From contig NZ_JAGPXE010000024.1 in NCBI RefSeq assembly GCF_018070075.1, positions 1 to 34,507 on the forward strand: a stretch of DNA of 34,507 nt, given 5' to 3'. Below, one piece after another: positions 1 through 7,622 of this stretch. The stretch comes from Saccharopolyspora endophytica (GTDB taxonomy: Bacteria; Actinomycetota; Actinomycetes; Mycobacteriales; Pseudonocardiaceae). A program made the position numbers and the translations under genes. Position 1 is the stretch's first letter; every line of letters begins with the position of its first letter. The notes under the pieces were generated by a model. It had not been told where the DNA came from, did no database searches, and saw only the letters and a list, made by a program, of their open reading frames with translations.

Positions 1-27
1 CCCCACCCCCCCCCCCCCCCCCCCCCC
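1..27. repeat. Poly-C homopolymer (CCCCA then 22 C)
   Basis: Positions 1-4 are C, position 5 is A and positions 6-27 are all C. A run of this length is rare even in a high-GC genome. It could be a real slippage-prone tract, encoding prolines in frame 1, or an assembly artefact at a contig edge. Confidence 0.9.
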
Positions 28-192
28 GCACACGCACGCTCCCACGACATCGGCCCGTGTACTGACGATCACTGGTGGCAAGTCGTGAACTGGGAGTTCA
101 CGGTGCCGTGGCCTCGTTTGCAGAAACGCCAACGGCCCCACAACCGGCGGCAGCAGCGCGAGGCCGCCCAATCTCAAACGCCATCGAGGTGA
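1..192 (+). CDS. 3' end of an unidentified protein, cut by the window edge
   Basis: Frame 1 is open from the first base to a TGA at 190-192. The last part reads DDHWWQVVNWEFTVPWPR and then a basic, Gln-rich tail ending in QSQTPSR. The Trp-rich stretch followed by a charged tail looks like real coding sequence rather than a chance frame. I do not recognise the family. The poly-C run at the edge would encode a proline tract in this frame. The 92-residue ORF starting at 75 in another frame has an implausible Arg/Ala-rich composition and I treat it as a shadow. The call rests only on composition and an open frame. Confidence 0.35.
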   Translation, partial: PHPPPPPPPAHARSHDIGPCTDDHWWQVVNWEFTVPWPRLQKRQRPHNRRQQREAAQSQTPSR

Positions 193-272
193 GGTTCGGG
201 CGGCGACACCGGCGAGGCCGGTCCTCAGCCGCGCTACCTGGCACGGGGCCCGCCTGTCTGCTTGCCTATTGG

Positions 273-288
273 CTGCTCCATTTGGGCG
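273..288 (+). promoter_or_regulatory. Upstream motif shared with the cas operon
   Basis: The 16 nt CTGCTCCATTTGGGCG lie 45 nt upstream of the proposed GTG of the ESX small protein. The identical 16-mer occurs on the minus strand at 10221-10236, upstream of cas5c, and the core CATTTGGGCG occurs on the minus strand at 26312-26321, upstream of lnt. The orientation relative to the downstream gene is the same in all three. I cannot identify the factor. No well-spaced -10/-35 pair is evident around it. The rest of 193-333 shows no gene. Confidence 0.4.
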
Positions 289-333
289 ACTTCGTGTCAA
301 CACTGCCGCGCGGACCTAACGTCAGAAGTTACG

Positions 334-723
334 GTGCCGCGCGGTCTCGTTGAAGATCATGAGACGTGGTTCGTGTGGTGTCTGGGGGCGTGGCTGTTGG
401 ACGGGCCGGGGTTTCATGTCGATGTCGAGATTCTGGAGACTGCGGCGAGGGCGATGGGGGAGATCGCGGCTGATCAGAACGCTTCTGAGCTCGCGGAGCT
501 GTGTGATGGCAATGCGCAGACGATCGGCAGCGACGTGATGTGTGAGGCGTTGGTGTCGTTCTGCGAAACGATGAGCGAGGGCATCGACTACCTAGTCGAC
601 AAAGCCGAAGACACCGGTGAGGGTCTGTCCGAGGCGGCCCGGACCTATCGCGAGGCCGATCACGCCGCGATGCAACACCTTGGCGGCGATCCGGCTGCTG
701 CCGCGATGGACGAGCACTTCTAG
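334..723 (+). CDS. EspC-like small type VII secretion (ESX) protein
   Basis: A 129-residue protein if it starts at the GTG at 334. The motif GFHVDVEILETAARAM near the N-terminus, followed by two helical blocks and the ending RTYREADHAAMQHL, fits the WXG100-like/EspC group of small helical proteins exported by, or acting with, ESX secretion systems. A later GTG at 373 is also possible because family members usually place this motif close to the N-terminus; neither start has a convincing ribosome site. It ends 9 nt before the toxin gene, so the two are probably co-transcribed. By analogy it may be a secretion partner of the toxin. The family assignment is from motif recognition and the role is inferred. 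Confidence 0.65.
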   Translation: MPRGLVEDHETWFVWCLGAWLLDGPGFHVDVEILETAARAMGEIAADQNASELAELCDGNAQTIGSDVMCEALVSFCETMSEGIDYLVDKAEDTGEGLSEAARTYREADHAAMQHLGGDPAAAAMDEHF

Positions 724-732
724 GGCGCGTGC

Positions 733-1875
733 ATGGTTGACCGTCAGGAACTGGGCGAGACCGAGCGTGGCGACGAACTCGTCCCCGGCAAGGCAGAGGC
801 CCTGTACCGGTATGCGCAGGTGCTGCGGGACCGCGCGACCGATGTGATCGCTGACGCCGAAGCCCTCAAACGCATCGACACCGGCGCGTGGACAGGGCCA
901 GCGTACGAGGCCTATGCCGCCGACAACGCGAACCAGTGGCCGAAGTGGCTCAAGCTCGGTGACGCGATGGCCTACGGCGCCCAGGCCATCGAGAGCTACG
1001 CGAATTGCCTGGGCTGGGCCCAGATGCAGGCTAACCAGGCTGCGGTGCTGTACCGCCGCGGTGAGCAGCTGTCCCAGCAGGCGCGGCAAGTCCACGACCA
1101 GGCGGTCGCGGACTTCAACTCCGGGGGTGGGGAGCCGGGCGGGTTTCCGCCGGTGTTTCAGGACCCGGGGGAGGAGTACCGGCAGGCGGCGCGCGAGCTG
1201 CTTGAGCGTGCCCGCGCACAGCTCGAGGCGGTAGCCGAGGAGTCGGCGAAGGCCCTCAATGAAATAGCCGAGGCGGTGCCGACGGAGGACGAGGAGTCCA
1301 CCGGCGAAACCATCGCGCACGCCCTTACCGACGCGGCCGGGTTCATTCCCGTCATCGGCGACGCTGTCGACATCGCCCACGCCGGGGTCTATGCCCTGCA
1401 AGGGCGGGGCACCGAAGCTGCGCTGACCGCGGCGGCCGCGGTCCCCTTCGCCGGCTGGGCAGCCGGCGGCGCCAAGCTCGGCAAAGCAGGCACCAAGATC
1501 GGCGAAGCCCTCGGGATCGGGGAGAAGGCCCGCTTCGGCTGGTCGGATCGTATCGGTCGAGACGCGTACCGGGCGAACTTCTTCGACGCCAACCCCGACC
1601 TCAAGGGCAAGGTCTGGGTCCACCACGCCGTCGAGCAACAGGCGATGAAGAAGCAGTACCCGGACCTGGACATCACCCCGAACGAGATGCATTCGCTTGA
1701 TAACCTCCGGGGGATCCCGAAAGAGATCAACGGCGATGTGCACCTGAGCAAGATCCGGTCGGAGTGGGACGAGTTCTACATCGACAATCCGAACCCCAGT
1801 AAGCAAGACCTGTTGGACAAGGCCACTGAGATCGATGACAAATTCGGCCACCAGTTCAACCCACCCGTACGGTAG
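733..1875 (+). CDS. Type VII-secreted polymorphic toxin with HNH/Endo VII-like C-terminal domain
   Basis: 380 residues in three regions. The N-terminus (RQELGETERGDELVPG, then helices with a W-x-G at about 53-55 in GAWTGPAYEAY) matches the T7SS-signal arrangement of actinobacterial polymorphic toxins. Residues about 205-260 (AGFIPVIGDAVDIAHAG to PFAGWAAGGAKLGKAG) are the hydrophobic Gly/Ala pre-toxin module typical of these proteins. The C-terminal about 95 residues carry VHHAVEQQ, EMHSLDNLRGIPK and NGDVHLSKIRSEW, a His-rich pattern resembling HNH/Endonuclease VII (His-Me finger) toxins. No classical signal peptide is present, as expected for ESX export. The EspC-like gene precedes it and a probable immunity gene follows directly. 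Nuclease activity is inferred from the motif, and the exact toxin subfamily is uncertain. Confidence 0.7.
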   Translation: MVDRQELGETERGDELVPGKAEALYRYAQVLRDRATDVIADAEALKRIDTGAWTGPAYEAYAADNANQWPKWLKLGDAMAYGAQAIESYANCLGWAQMQANQAAVLYRRGEQLSQQARQVHDQAVADFNSGGGEPGGFPPVFQDPGEEYRQAARELLERARAQLEAVAEESAKALNEIAEAVPTEDEESTGETIAHALTDAAGFIPVIGDAVDIAHAGVYALQGRGTEAALTAAAAVPFAGWAAGGAKLGKAGTKIGEALGIGEKARFGWSDRIGRDAYRANFFDANPDLKGKVWVHHAVEQQAMKKQYPDLDITPNEMHSLDNLRGIPKEINGDVHLSKIRSEWDEFYIDNPNPSKQDLLDKATEIDDKFGHQFNPPVR

Positions 1876-1881
1876 GTGATC

Positions 1882-2328
1882 ATGTTCTATCGGTTGCGAC
1901 CCGATGTCCCGGGCATCCTGGCGGACGAGACAGTGCTGGACACCACGGTCCGCCCGCCCCGCGTGGAGGGGGCCCTCCACTATGAGATCGACAACTGGTT
2001 CGGCGACGACCTGATCACCTCCCACCCGTGCTTTCTCGTCACCGAGAAGATGGCCGCGGCTTTGGCCGGTTCCGGACTCGGCGCCTTCGAAATCCGTGGA
2101 GCCGAGGTCACCTACGGCGAAGACGCTCAAGAGCGTCTCGAGCGCCACGGACTGACCGAGTTCCCAGAATTCCGCTGGCTCTATGTCACCGGAACGGCAG
2201 GCCAAGACGACGTGGGACTCACACCCCGAGGACGTCTCGTGGTCTCCGACGCTGCCCTCGAGGTCCTCCAGCAGGGAAACCTCGACCGATGCGAGATCGA
2301 GCAGTACGACCCCGATACACACCGGTAA
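1882..2328 (+). CDS. Probable immunity protein for the ESX toxin (Imm11-like)
   Basis: About 148 residues. An in-frame GTG at 1876 directly abuts the toxin stop, but I prefer the ATG at 1882, which has AGGTG just upstream and gives the start MFYRLRPDVPG. The protein is acidic and soluble, with no signal or membrane segment. FLVTEKMAAALAGSGLGAFE and PEFRWLYVTG resemble the Imm11/DUF1629-like immunity family, whose members sit beside polymorphic toxins. Position immediately after the toxin on the same strand is the strongest evidence. A weak 7-bp inverted repeat (GTTCGAA/TTCGAAC, 2329-2335 and 2347-2353) follows the stop. Confidence 0.6.
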   Translation: MFYRLRPDVPGILADETVLDTTVRPPRVEGALHYEIDNWFGDDLITSHPCFLVTEKMAAALAGSGLGAFEIRGAEVTYGEDAQERLERHGLTEFPEFRWLYVTGTAGQDDVGLTPRGRLVVSDAALEVLQQGNLDRCEIEQYDPDTHR

Positions 2329-2395
2329 GTTCGAAGTCCGACGTGTTTCGAACTCTCACCTCCGATGAAGCTAACGGAAGTTGAGGCCTCCCGTA

Positions 2396-4602
2396 CGCTC
2401 GACCGTCGCCAGCCTCGCAGGGCTGGCGCCACCTGTGGCGTCGGGATGACCTTGCCTGTGGCGATGAGCTCGTTGCGATCCTCGCCAGCCCCGGAGGGCT
2501 GGCGCCACATGGCCACCAGCGCGGACTGACTCGCGCCGCTGGACAGATCGCGATCCTCGCCAGCCCTCGAGGGCTGGCGCCACATGAACGCGGCCGGGGC
2601 CTGGCCCGCCACGATGGCACAGTTGCGATCCTCGCCAGCCCCGGAGGGCTGGCGCCACTGGCGTTGCCGGACCAGATCACCCCGGCGGTGTTCAAGTTGC
2701 GATCCTCGCCAGCCCCGGAGGGCTGGCGCCACTGGCGTTGCCGGACCAGATCACCCCGGCGGTGTTCAAGTTGCGATCCTCGCCAGCCCCGGAGGGCTGG
2801 CGCCACCGACGCGCTGCCGTGGATCTCCGCGTTCTGAAGGTGTTGCGATCCTCGCCAGCCCCGGAGGGCTGGCGCCACGCCCAGCGAGAGGATGCCGGCC
2901 GCGTGTGGCGAGCTGTCGTTGCGATCCTCGCCAGCCCCGGAGGGCTGGCGCCACCGCCACGCGGTCCGATCAGAGACCCTCGACCCGAAGGGTTGCGATC
3001 CTCGCCAGCCCCGGAGGGCTGGCGCCACCACTGGAACGAGGCCGAGTCCGTTGGGCGTCCAGCTGCTGTTGCGATCCTCGCCAGCCCCGGAGGGCTGGCG
3101 CCACGTGAGCCGGGGTGGCCCTCCTGCAGCGTGCAGACCAGGTTGCGATCCTCGCCAGCCCCGGAGGGCTGGCGCCACACGTCCGGCGGGACGCGCGATC
3201 AGGCGATCAGGCTACCGGGGTAGGTTGCGATCCTCGCCAGCCCCGGAGGGCTGGCGCCACCACAGGGAATCTCCTTCAGACACATGGGATTTCAGCGAGA
3301 GTTGCGATCCTCGCCAGCCCCGGAGGGCTGGCGCCACTGGCGTCGGGGGTTGGTGGCCGGTGCCGCCGATGGTGTTGCGATCCTCGCCAGCCCCGGAGGG
3401 CTGGCGCCACGCCAACGGCGCCAAGCGCGACGTCACGCAGACCTATTTGTTGCGATCCTCGCCAGCCCCGGAGGGCTGGCGCCACAACGGGATGTAGTCC
3501 GAACCGGCTTTGCCGTCGAAGATGTTGCGATCCTCGCCAGCCCCGGAGGGCTGGCGCCACCGGCCGGGGCGGGCCCGGCCAGATGCCGGCCGCGGCGTTG
3601 CGATCCTCGCCAGCCCCGGAGGGCTGGCGCCACCACGGCCGCGATATCGGCACTGTTCTCCACCGCCGCATGTTGCGATCCTCGCCAGCCCCGGAGGGCT
3701 GGCGCCACGCGGGGTGACCTCCAGCGGGAGGTAACGCTTGTCCTGGTTGCGATCCTCGCCAGCCCCGGAGGGCTGGCGCCACCGGCGCTGCTTGGCGGCT
3801 TTGGCGGCCTGCTCCTTGTTGCGATCCTCGCCAGCCCCGGAGAGCTGGCGCCACCAGCCGACGCCCGCGAAAAGGCGCTCGCTGATGCCGCTGTTGCGAT
3901 CCTCGCCAGCCCCGGAGAGCTGGCGCCACGACGTGGGGGATGACCGTGACCGTAGCGAGCAGGTCACTGTTGCGATCCTCGCCAGCCCCGGAGAGCTGGC
4001 GCCACCATCGTCGTGACCTGGCGCAGCCAGCGGCGGGCGAAGTTGCGATCCTCGCCAGCCCCGGAGAGCTGGCGCCACCGCCGGTTCCAGCCAGTACGTA
4101 CCTACATGGGGGAAAAGTTGCGATCCTCGCCAGCCCCGGAGAGCTGGCGCCACGCCGAAGCCACCGCCGAGCAGACCAAGGCCGAAGCGGTTGCGATCCT
4201 CGCCAGCCCCGGAGAGCTGGCGCCACCCAGTGGCCAGCTCAGCGCTTGGCAGCGCGTTGCTCCTGTTGCGATCCTCGCCAGCCCCGGAGAGCTGGCGCCA
4301 CCGCGGCGGCCAGCCCGGTCGAAGACCCGCCGGCGCCGCAGTTGCGATCCTCGCCAGCCCCGGAGAGCTGGCGCCACGACCGATGAGATCAGCACCTTCA
4401 CTGACGACGACAGCGTTGCGATCCTCGCCAGCCCCGGAGAGCTGGCGCCACCGATGACAACGGCCGCGAGGTGTACGAAATGCGCCGGGTGTTGCGATCC
4501 TCGCCAGCCCCGGAGAGCTGGCGCCACACCCACACTGGGCGTGCGGCGATGGTCCGGCAGGCCAAGTTGCGATCCTCGCCAGCCCCGGAGAGCTGGCGCC
4601 AC
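2396..4602 (-). CRISPR. CRISPR array 1: 30 repeats (one degenerate), 29 spacers
   Basis: 37-nt repeats start on the plus strand with GTTGCGATCCTCGCCAGCCC and end with GGCTGGCGCCAC. In crRNA sense (minus strand) they read 4 nt, CGCCAGCCC, TCCG, GGGCTGGCG, AGGATCGCAAC. Repeats run from 2396 to 4602; spacers are 35-40 nt except one of 45 nt (3179-3223). The leader-distal repeat (2396-2432) is degenerate and the repeat at 2547 is also altered. The 11 leader-proximal repeats (3818-4602) carry GGAGAGCTGG and the older ones GGAGGGCTGG. The spacers at 2659-2695 and 2733-2769 are identical. The leader lies at 4603-4722 next to cas2, so transcription is on the minus strand. Protein-like frames of the form ASPPGLARIAT across the array are translated repeats, not genes. 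Confidence 0.98.
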
Positions 4603-4722
4603 CCTGGTTGAACAGGGGTTACTGCGCTCGGAATAGTACCGGGATGCTGGTTCGTGACCGAAACGCCCGGGAACTGGTTGAGAACCTTCCGGCGTGTCAT
4701 GCAACGCTTGTGGTTCCGAAGT
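4603..4722 (-). promoter_or_regulatory. Leader of CRISPR array 1
   Basis: About 120 nt between the first repeat and cas2. It aligns along its length with the leaders of arrays 2 and 3. In crRNA sense it begins CTTCGGAACC, contains GACACGCC and GCGTTTCGGTCAC, and ends CCCCTGTTCAACCAGG directly before the first repeat. It is the most diverged of the three. Leaders carry the array promoter and the integration site used by Cas1-Cas2. Function is inferred from position and three-way conservation. Confidence 0.85.
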
Positions 4723-4730
4723 GGGGTTGG

Positions 4731-5021
4731 TTAGAAGATCAACGGGTCGTCGTGCCCCGCGGTTGGCGAGTTACCGAGGCGCAGGGCGGTGGAAAACGTT
4801 CCGCGCGGAACGGTATATACCCGGATGCTGTCGTCTTCGGGGTCCATCACAGTTTCGAGTTGGTGGCGGAGTCGCAGCCATTCGGCGTCCGAGCAGACGA
4901 CCTCAAACACCGACTTCTGCACACGGATCCCATGCCCTTCACAGGTCTTCGCAACGCGTCGGAGTCGACGACGGCCCTCTGGCGTGGTGGTCTCGACGTC
5001 GTAGGTGATCAGTAGTTCCAT
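4731..5021 (-). CDS. cas2: Cas2, CRISPR spacer-integration subunit
   Basis: 96 residues, normal for Cas2. It begins MELLITYDVETTTPEGRRR, the beta1 strand and first helix of the ferredoxin-like fold, with the conserved Asp of YDV. VQKSVFEVVCSDAEW follows at about 34-48. Cas2 dimers bridge two Cas1 dimers to integrate new spacers at the leader end of an array. It starts one base after the cas1 stop and ends within 10 nt of leader 1, so it is the last gene of the cas operon. Confidence 0.95.
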   Translation of the reverse strand: MELLITYDVETTTPEGRRRLRRVAKTCEGHGIRVQKSVFEVVCSDAEWLRLRHQLETVMDPEDDSIRVYTVPRGTFSTALRLGNSPTAGHDDPLIF

Positions 5022-5022
5022 G

Positions 5023-6039
5023 TCAGCTCGCCACCCACGGGGTGTAGGCCGGACGGTCGCCTCTCAGATGCCGTGCCAGGAACCGTGCCTGCACGAGTGG
5101 AAGCAAGGCCGCCGGGATCTCTCGTCCGGTTTCGGCGTGTTTCCAGGTGCGTTCCCGGGCCTCAGACCACTGGCCGAGGAAGAACTTCCGTCCCTCGTCT
5201 GTGAGCTGGACGCCGTCCGCCGGGTCGGTGGTGGTGTGTGCTGTGGTGATCTGCTTGCGGTTGAACATCGTCAGGACGAGTCGGTCGACCAGTAGAGGTC
5301 GGAATTCCTCCATGAGGTCCAGGGCCAACGATGGTTTACCGGATCGCACCCCGTGGAGGTAGCCGATGTAGGGGTCGAGTCCGACCTGTTCGAGTGCGCC
5401 ATGGACCGCGGTGCGCAGCATCCCGTATCCGAATGACAGCAGGCAGTTGAACGCATCCCGCGGCGGCCGCCGAGACCGCGTCGGTGGGGCGTGCGGGGTC
5501 AGCAGCGGCAGGATTTCGAAGTAGCGCCGCGCGGCGTTGCCCTCGATGCCGAGGAGTTCTGTCAGGGTGGTGGCGTGGCCAGCGGCCATGATGGCTTCGC
5601 CATGCTGTGCCGCCACATCGCGGATTCGCTGCCTGCGTGGTTCATCTACATCCCGAGCCGCTTTCAGCAGCAACTGGCGGTAGTTCTGGAGCTTGCCCGC
5701 AACGACGGCGCGGGCGATGGACAGGCGCCGGTGTTCTGAGTCGTAGGCTCGGGCTTGTTCTAGCCGCAGCACGGGGTTTCCGGTCTGTGCGCCGGTGACT
5801 CTGGCCAGCAGGCGACCGTTTTGGCTCAGCCAGGTCACGCCACGGGCGTCGTTGGCGCAGCGCATCAGCAGGTCGTCGCTGATGTCGACGCCGTTCCACA
5901 CGACGATGTGGTCGATTCGCAGCAGCGGAAGGATGTTGCGGCCGGGTTTGTCCGGGTGGTAGATCCGCACGGTGTCGTTCTCCAGGTGCAGGCTCGTGCC
6001 CGGAGTGGTGATGAACAGCGTGCGGAGCAGTTCAGGCAT
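5023..6039 (-). CDS. cas1: Cas1, CRISPR integrase (type I-C)
   Basis: 338 residues, typical for type I-C Cas1. The N-terminal beta domain starts MPELLRTLFITTPGTSLHLE. The catalytic helical domain shows LLGIEGNAARRYF (metal-binding Glu), GYLHGVRSGKPSLALDLMEEF (catalytic His, then Asp/Glu) and a basic C-terminus. The gene starts at an ATG preceded by GGAGAATGGG and overlaps the cas4 end by 8 nt, so translation is probably coupled. Cas1 cuts and joins the leader-repeat junction while inserting protospacers. All recognisable active-site residues are present, so spacer acquisition appears intact. Confidence 0.97.
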   Translation of the reverse strand: MPELLRTLFITTPGTSLHLENDTVRIYHPDKPGRNILPLLRIDHIVVWNGVDISDDLLMRCANDARGVTWLSQNGRLLARVTGAQTGNPVLRLEQARAYDSEHRRLSIARAVVAGKLQNYRQLLLKAARDVDEPRRQRIRDVAAQHGEAIMAAGHATTLTELLGIEGNAARRYFEILPLLTPHAPPTRSRRPPRDAFNCLLSFGYGMLRTAVHGALEQVGLDPYIGYLHGVRSGKPSLALDLMEEFRPLLVDRLVLTMFNRKQITTAHTTTDPADGVQLTDEGRKFFLGQWSEARERTWKHAETGREIPAALLPLVQARFLARHLRGDRPAYTPWVAS

Positions 6040-6673
6040 CCCATTCTCCCAGAGGTTGGGGCGTGAACACCGTGCCGTGATCTCGGCGTGCTTCGGGCAT
6101 GCACCCGCCGCGTAGCGAGCATCGGTCGCAGCGGCGGTCGTTGACCGGTGGCGGTAGCTTCTCGGTACGCAGCATGGCGCGCAGGTCTTCCACGACCGCG
6201 CGAAGGCGGCTCACGAGCGCGTCGTCAACGACGACCTCAAACCGGCGCCGATTGCGCCCAGCGAAGACAAGCCCTCTGGGAACGTCCGCATCGAACATTG
6301 TCCGTAGGCACACCGCCTGCGCGGCGACTTGGAGGTCGGTGGCGCTGCCGGGCCGGTAGCTGCCGGATTTGTGTTCGATCGGCACCGGCCCGTCGGGATG
6401 GAGCTCGACGACGTCGCAAATCCCGTGCACGCCAAGGTCTTCATCGGCCACGGAAAGCGCGTGCCAGCAGCGGGTGCCGTCGCGGGACACGCTGGGCCCG
6501 CCACGGTCGACGACCTCGTGCGCGAGGTGCCCGCGTTGTGTTTCGGCGTTGTCCGAGAAGTAGCGGTCGAGGTGGATGAGCGCGGCCTGCCGCCGGCAGT
6601 AGGCGAAATGCTCGATCGCGGAGATCGGCACGCTCGCCCACGGCCGGTCGGCAGGCCGGTCGTCGCCGTACAC
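6032..6673 (-). CDS. cas4: Cas4, Fe-S RecB-family nuclease for spacer processing
   Basis: 213 residues. EHFAYCRRQAALIH at about 21-34 supplies the first cysteine, and CDRCSLRGGC near residues 182-191 the other three, the usual four-Cys iron-sulfur arrangement. The RecB core is visible as HEVVD, GICDVVELH and VPIEHKSGSY (the E-x-K pair), followed by VAAQAVCLRTM. Cas4 trims pre-spacers and selects the PAM side together with Cas1-Cas2. The GTG at 6673 lies 5 nt after the cas7 stop and has no clear ribosome site; the GTG of VPISAIEHF slightly downstream is an alternative start. Confidence 0.95.
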   Translation of the reverse strand: MYGDDRPADRPWASVPISAIEHFAYCRRQAALIHLDRYFSDNAETQRGHLAHEVVDRGGPSVSRDGTRCWHALSVADEDLGVHGICDVVELHPDGPVPIEHKSGSYRPGSATDLQVAAQAVCLRTMFDADVPRGLVFAGRNRRRFEVVVDDALVSRLRAVVEDLRAMLRTEKLPPPVNDRRCDRCSLRGGCMPEARRDHGTVFTPQPLGEWDA

Positions 6674-6678
6674 GCGAG

Positions 6679-7575
6679 TCAGGCGATGAGCTTGCTCAGC
6701 GTGACTCCGCTCGGGAGGTTGTCGTCGTCGACCGCCACCGAGTAGTCGGCGAAGCTGCGCGGTGATTCGGTGTCGGTCACCAGCTTTGCCTCAACTCGCT
6801 CGATGAGCTTGTGCGCCGGGGCGCTGCCGAAGGCGTTGTCGTGGCTGAAGACGTAAAGTCCGCGTGCGGTCATCGTGCCACGAGTGGCCGACCGGTCGTG
6901 GTCGAACATCATCTCCAGCGTGCGGTACAGCAGCTCCAGATCGCGGGAATCCACGCCGGTGCCCTTGTCCCCGGTGGCGCGATTCGCCGAGTAGTACAGC
7001 TCCGCCTTGTACAGGCCGTACGGAACGGTCCATTTGCCACCGAACTCGGTGTTTTCGCCCTTGTCGATGTCGGCCTGCGTGGTCTGGGTGATCCGCGTGA
7101 TCGTGTGATGCTGCGGGAAGACCGGATCGATGCTGCGCGCGTTGGTCACCTGCAGCGGCCCGTAGACCTGGCCGAGGGCTTTCGTCTCACCGGTGCTCAG
7201 TACTGCGCCGAACAGCCGGATATCGGCGTAGCGTTGGCACAGCCACGCGCGAGCGGTGTGCAGCTCGTCGTCGGTGAGGCGCTTTTTCCTGGTGTCGATC
7301 TTGTTGACGCTCATCGTCTCGGCCGCTTTGGTGTTCAGCGCGTGTCCGGCCTCGACGAAGATGCTGTAACGCTCGGGGTCCTCGGCCGCCAGCGGCAGGG
7401 TGTTGCGGATCTTGCGCTTGATCGCGACGTCGGTGACCAGACCGTGTCCGGATTCGTCGTCGGTGCGGGGCCGGTTGCTCATGTCCGGGTCACCGTTGGG
7501 GTTGCCATCGGTGACGTCGAACAGGAACACCATGTCGTGGCGGACCGACGGGTCGAGATGCGGTTCAACGCTCAT
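6679..7575 (-). CDS. cas7c: Cas7c (Csd2), backbone subunit of I-C Cascade
   Basis: 298 residues, the usual Csd2 length. The N-terminus contains DMVFLFDVTDGNPNGDPD and HGLVTDVAIKRKIRN, the signature of type I-C Cas7. Several copies coat the spacer part of the crRNA in the interference complex. The ATG at 7575 is preceded by an AGGAAAGGA-type ribosome site. 47 nt separate it from the cas8c stop, the longest gap between cas5c and cas2, compatible with separate control of this highly needed subunit. Confidence 0.97.
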   Translation of the reverse strand: MSVEPHLDPSVRHDMVFLFDVTDGNPNGDPDMSNRPRTDDESGHGLVTDVAIKRKIRNTLPLAAEDPERYSIFVEAGHALNTKAAETMSVNKIDTRKKRLTDDELHTARAWLCQRYADIRLFGAVLSTGETKALGQVYGPLQVTNARSIDPVFPQHHTITRITQTTQADIDKGENTEFGGKWTVPYGLYKAELYYSANRATGDKGTGVDSRDLELLYRTLEMMFDHDRSATRGTMTARGLYVFSHDNAFGSAPAHKLIERVEAKLVTDTESPRSFADYSVAVDDDNLPSGVTLSKLIA

Positions 7576-7622
7576 GCGGAAGTTGAGTCCTTTCCTGTCA
7601 AGAAAGAAGTTTCGGGGAGGAT

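Noticed and set aside
592..2322. 576-residue minus-strand frame opposite the toxin and immunity genes
   Set aside because: It is the antisense of three well-supported genes, has shadow-like Val/Gly/Arg composition and no recognisable motif.
2329..2353. Short inverted repeat after the immunity gene as a terminator
   Set aside because: Only 7 bp of stem with an 11-nt loop and no T run; mentioned but not called.
2219..4704. Long overlapping open frames on both strands across array 1, and similarly across arrays 2 and 3
   Set aside because: They are translations of the 37-nt repeat (ASPPGLARIAT, CDPRQPRRAGAT, APALRGWRGSQ) plus spacers. Frames stay open because the repeat has no stop codon.
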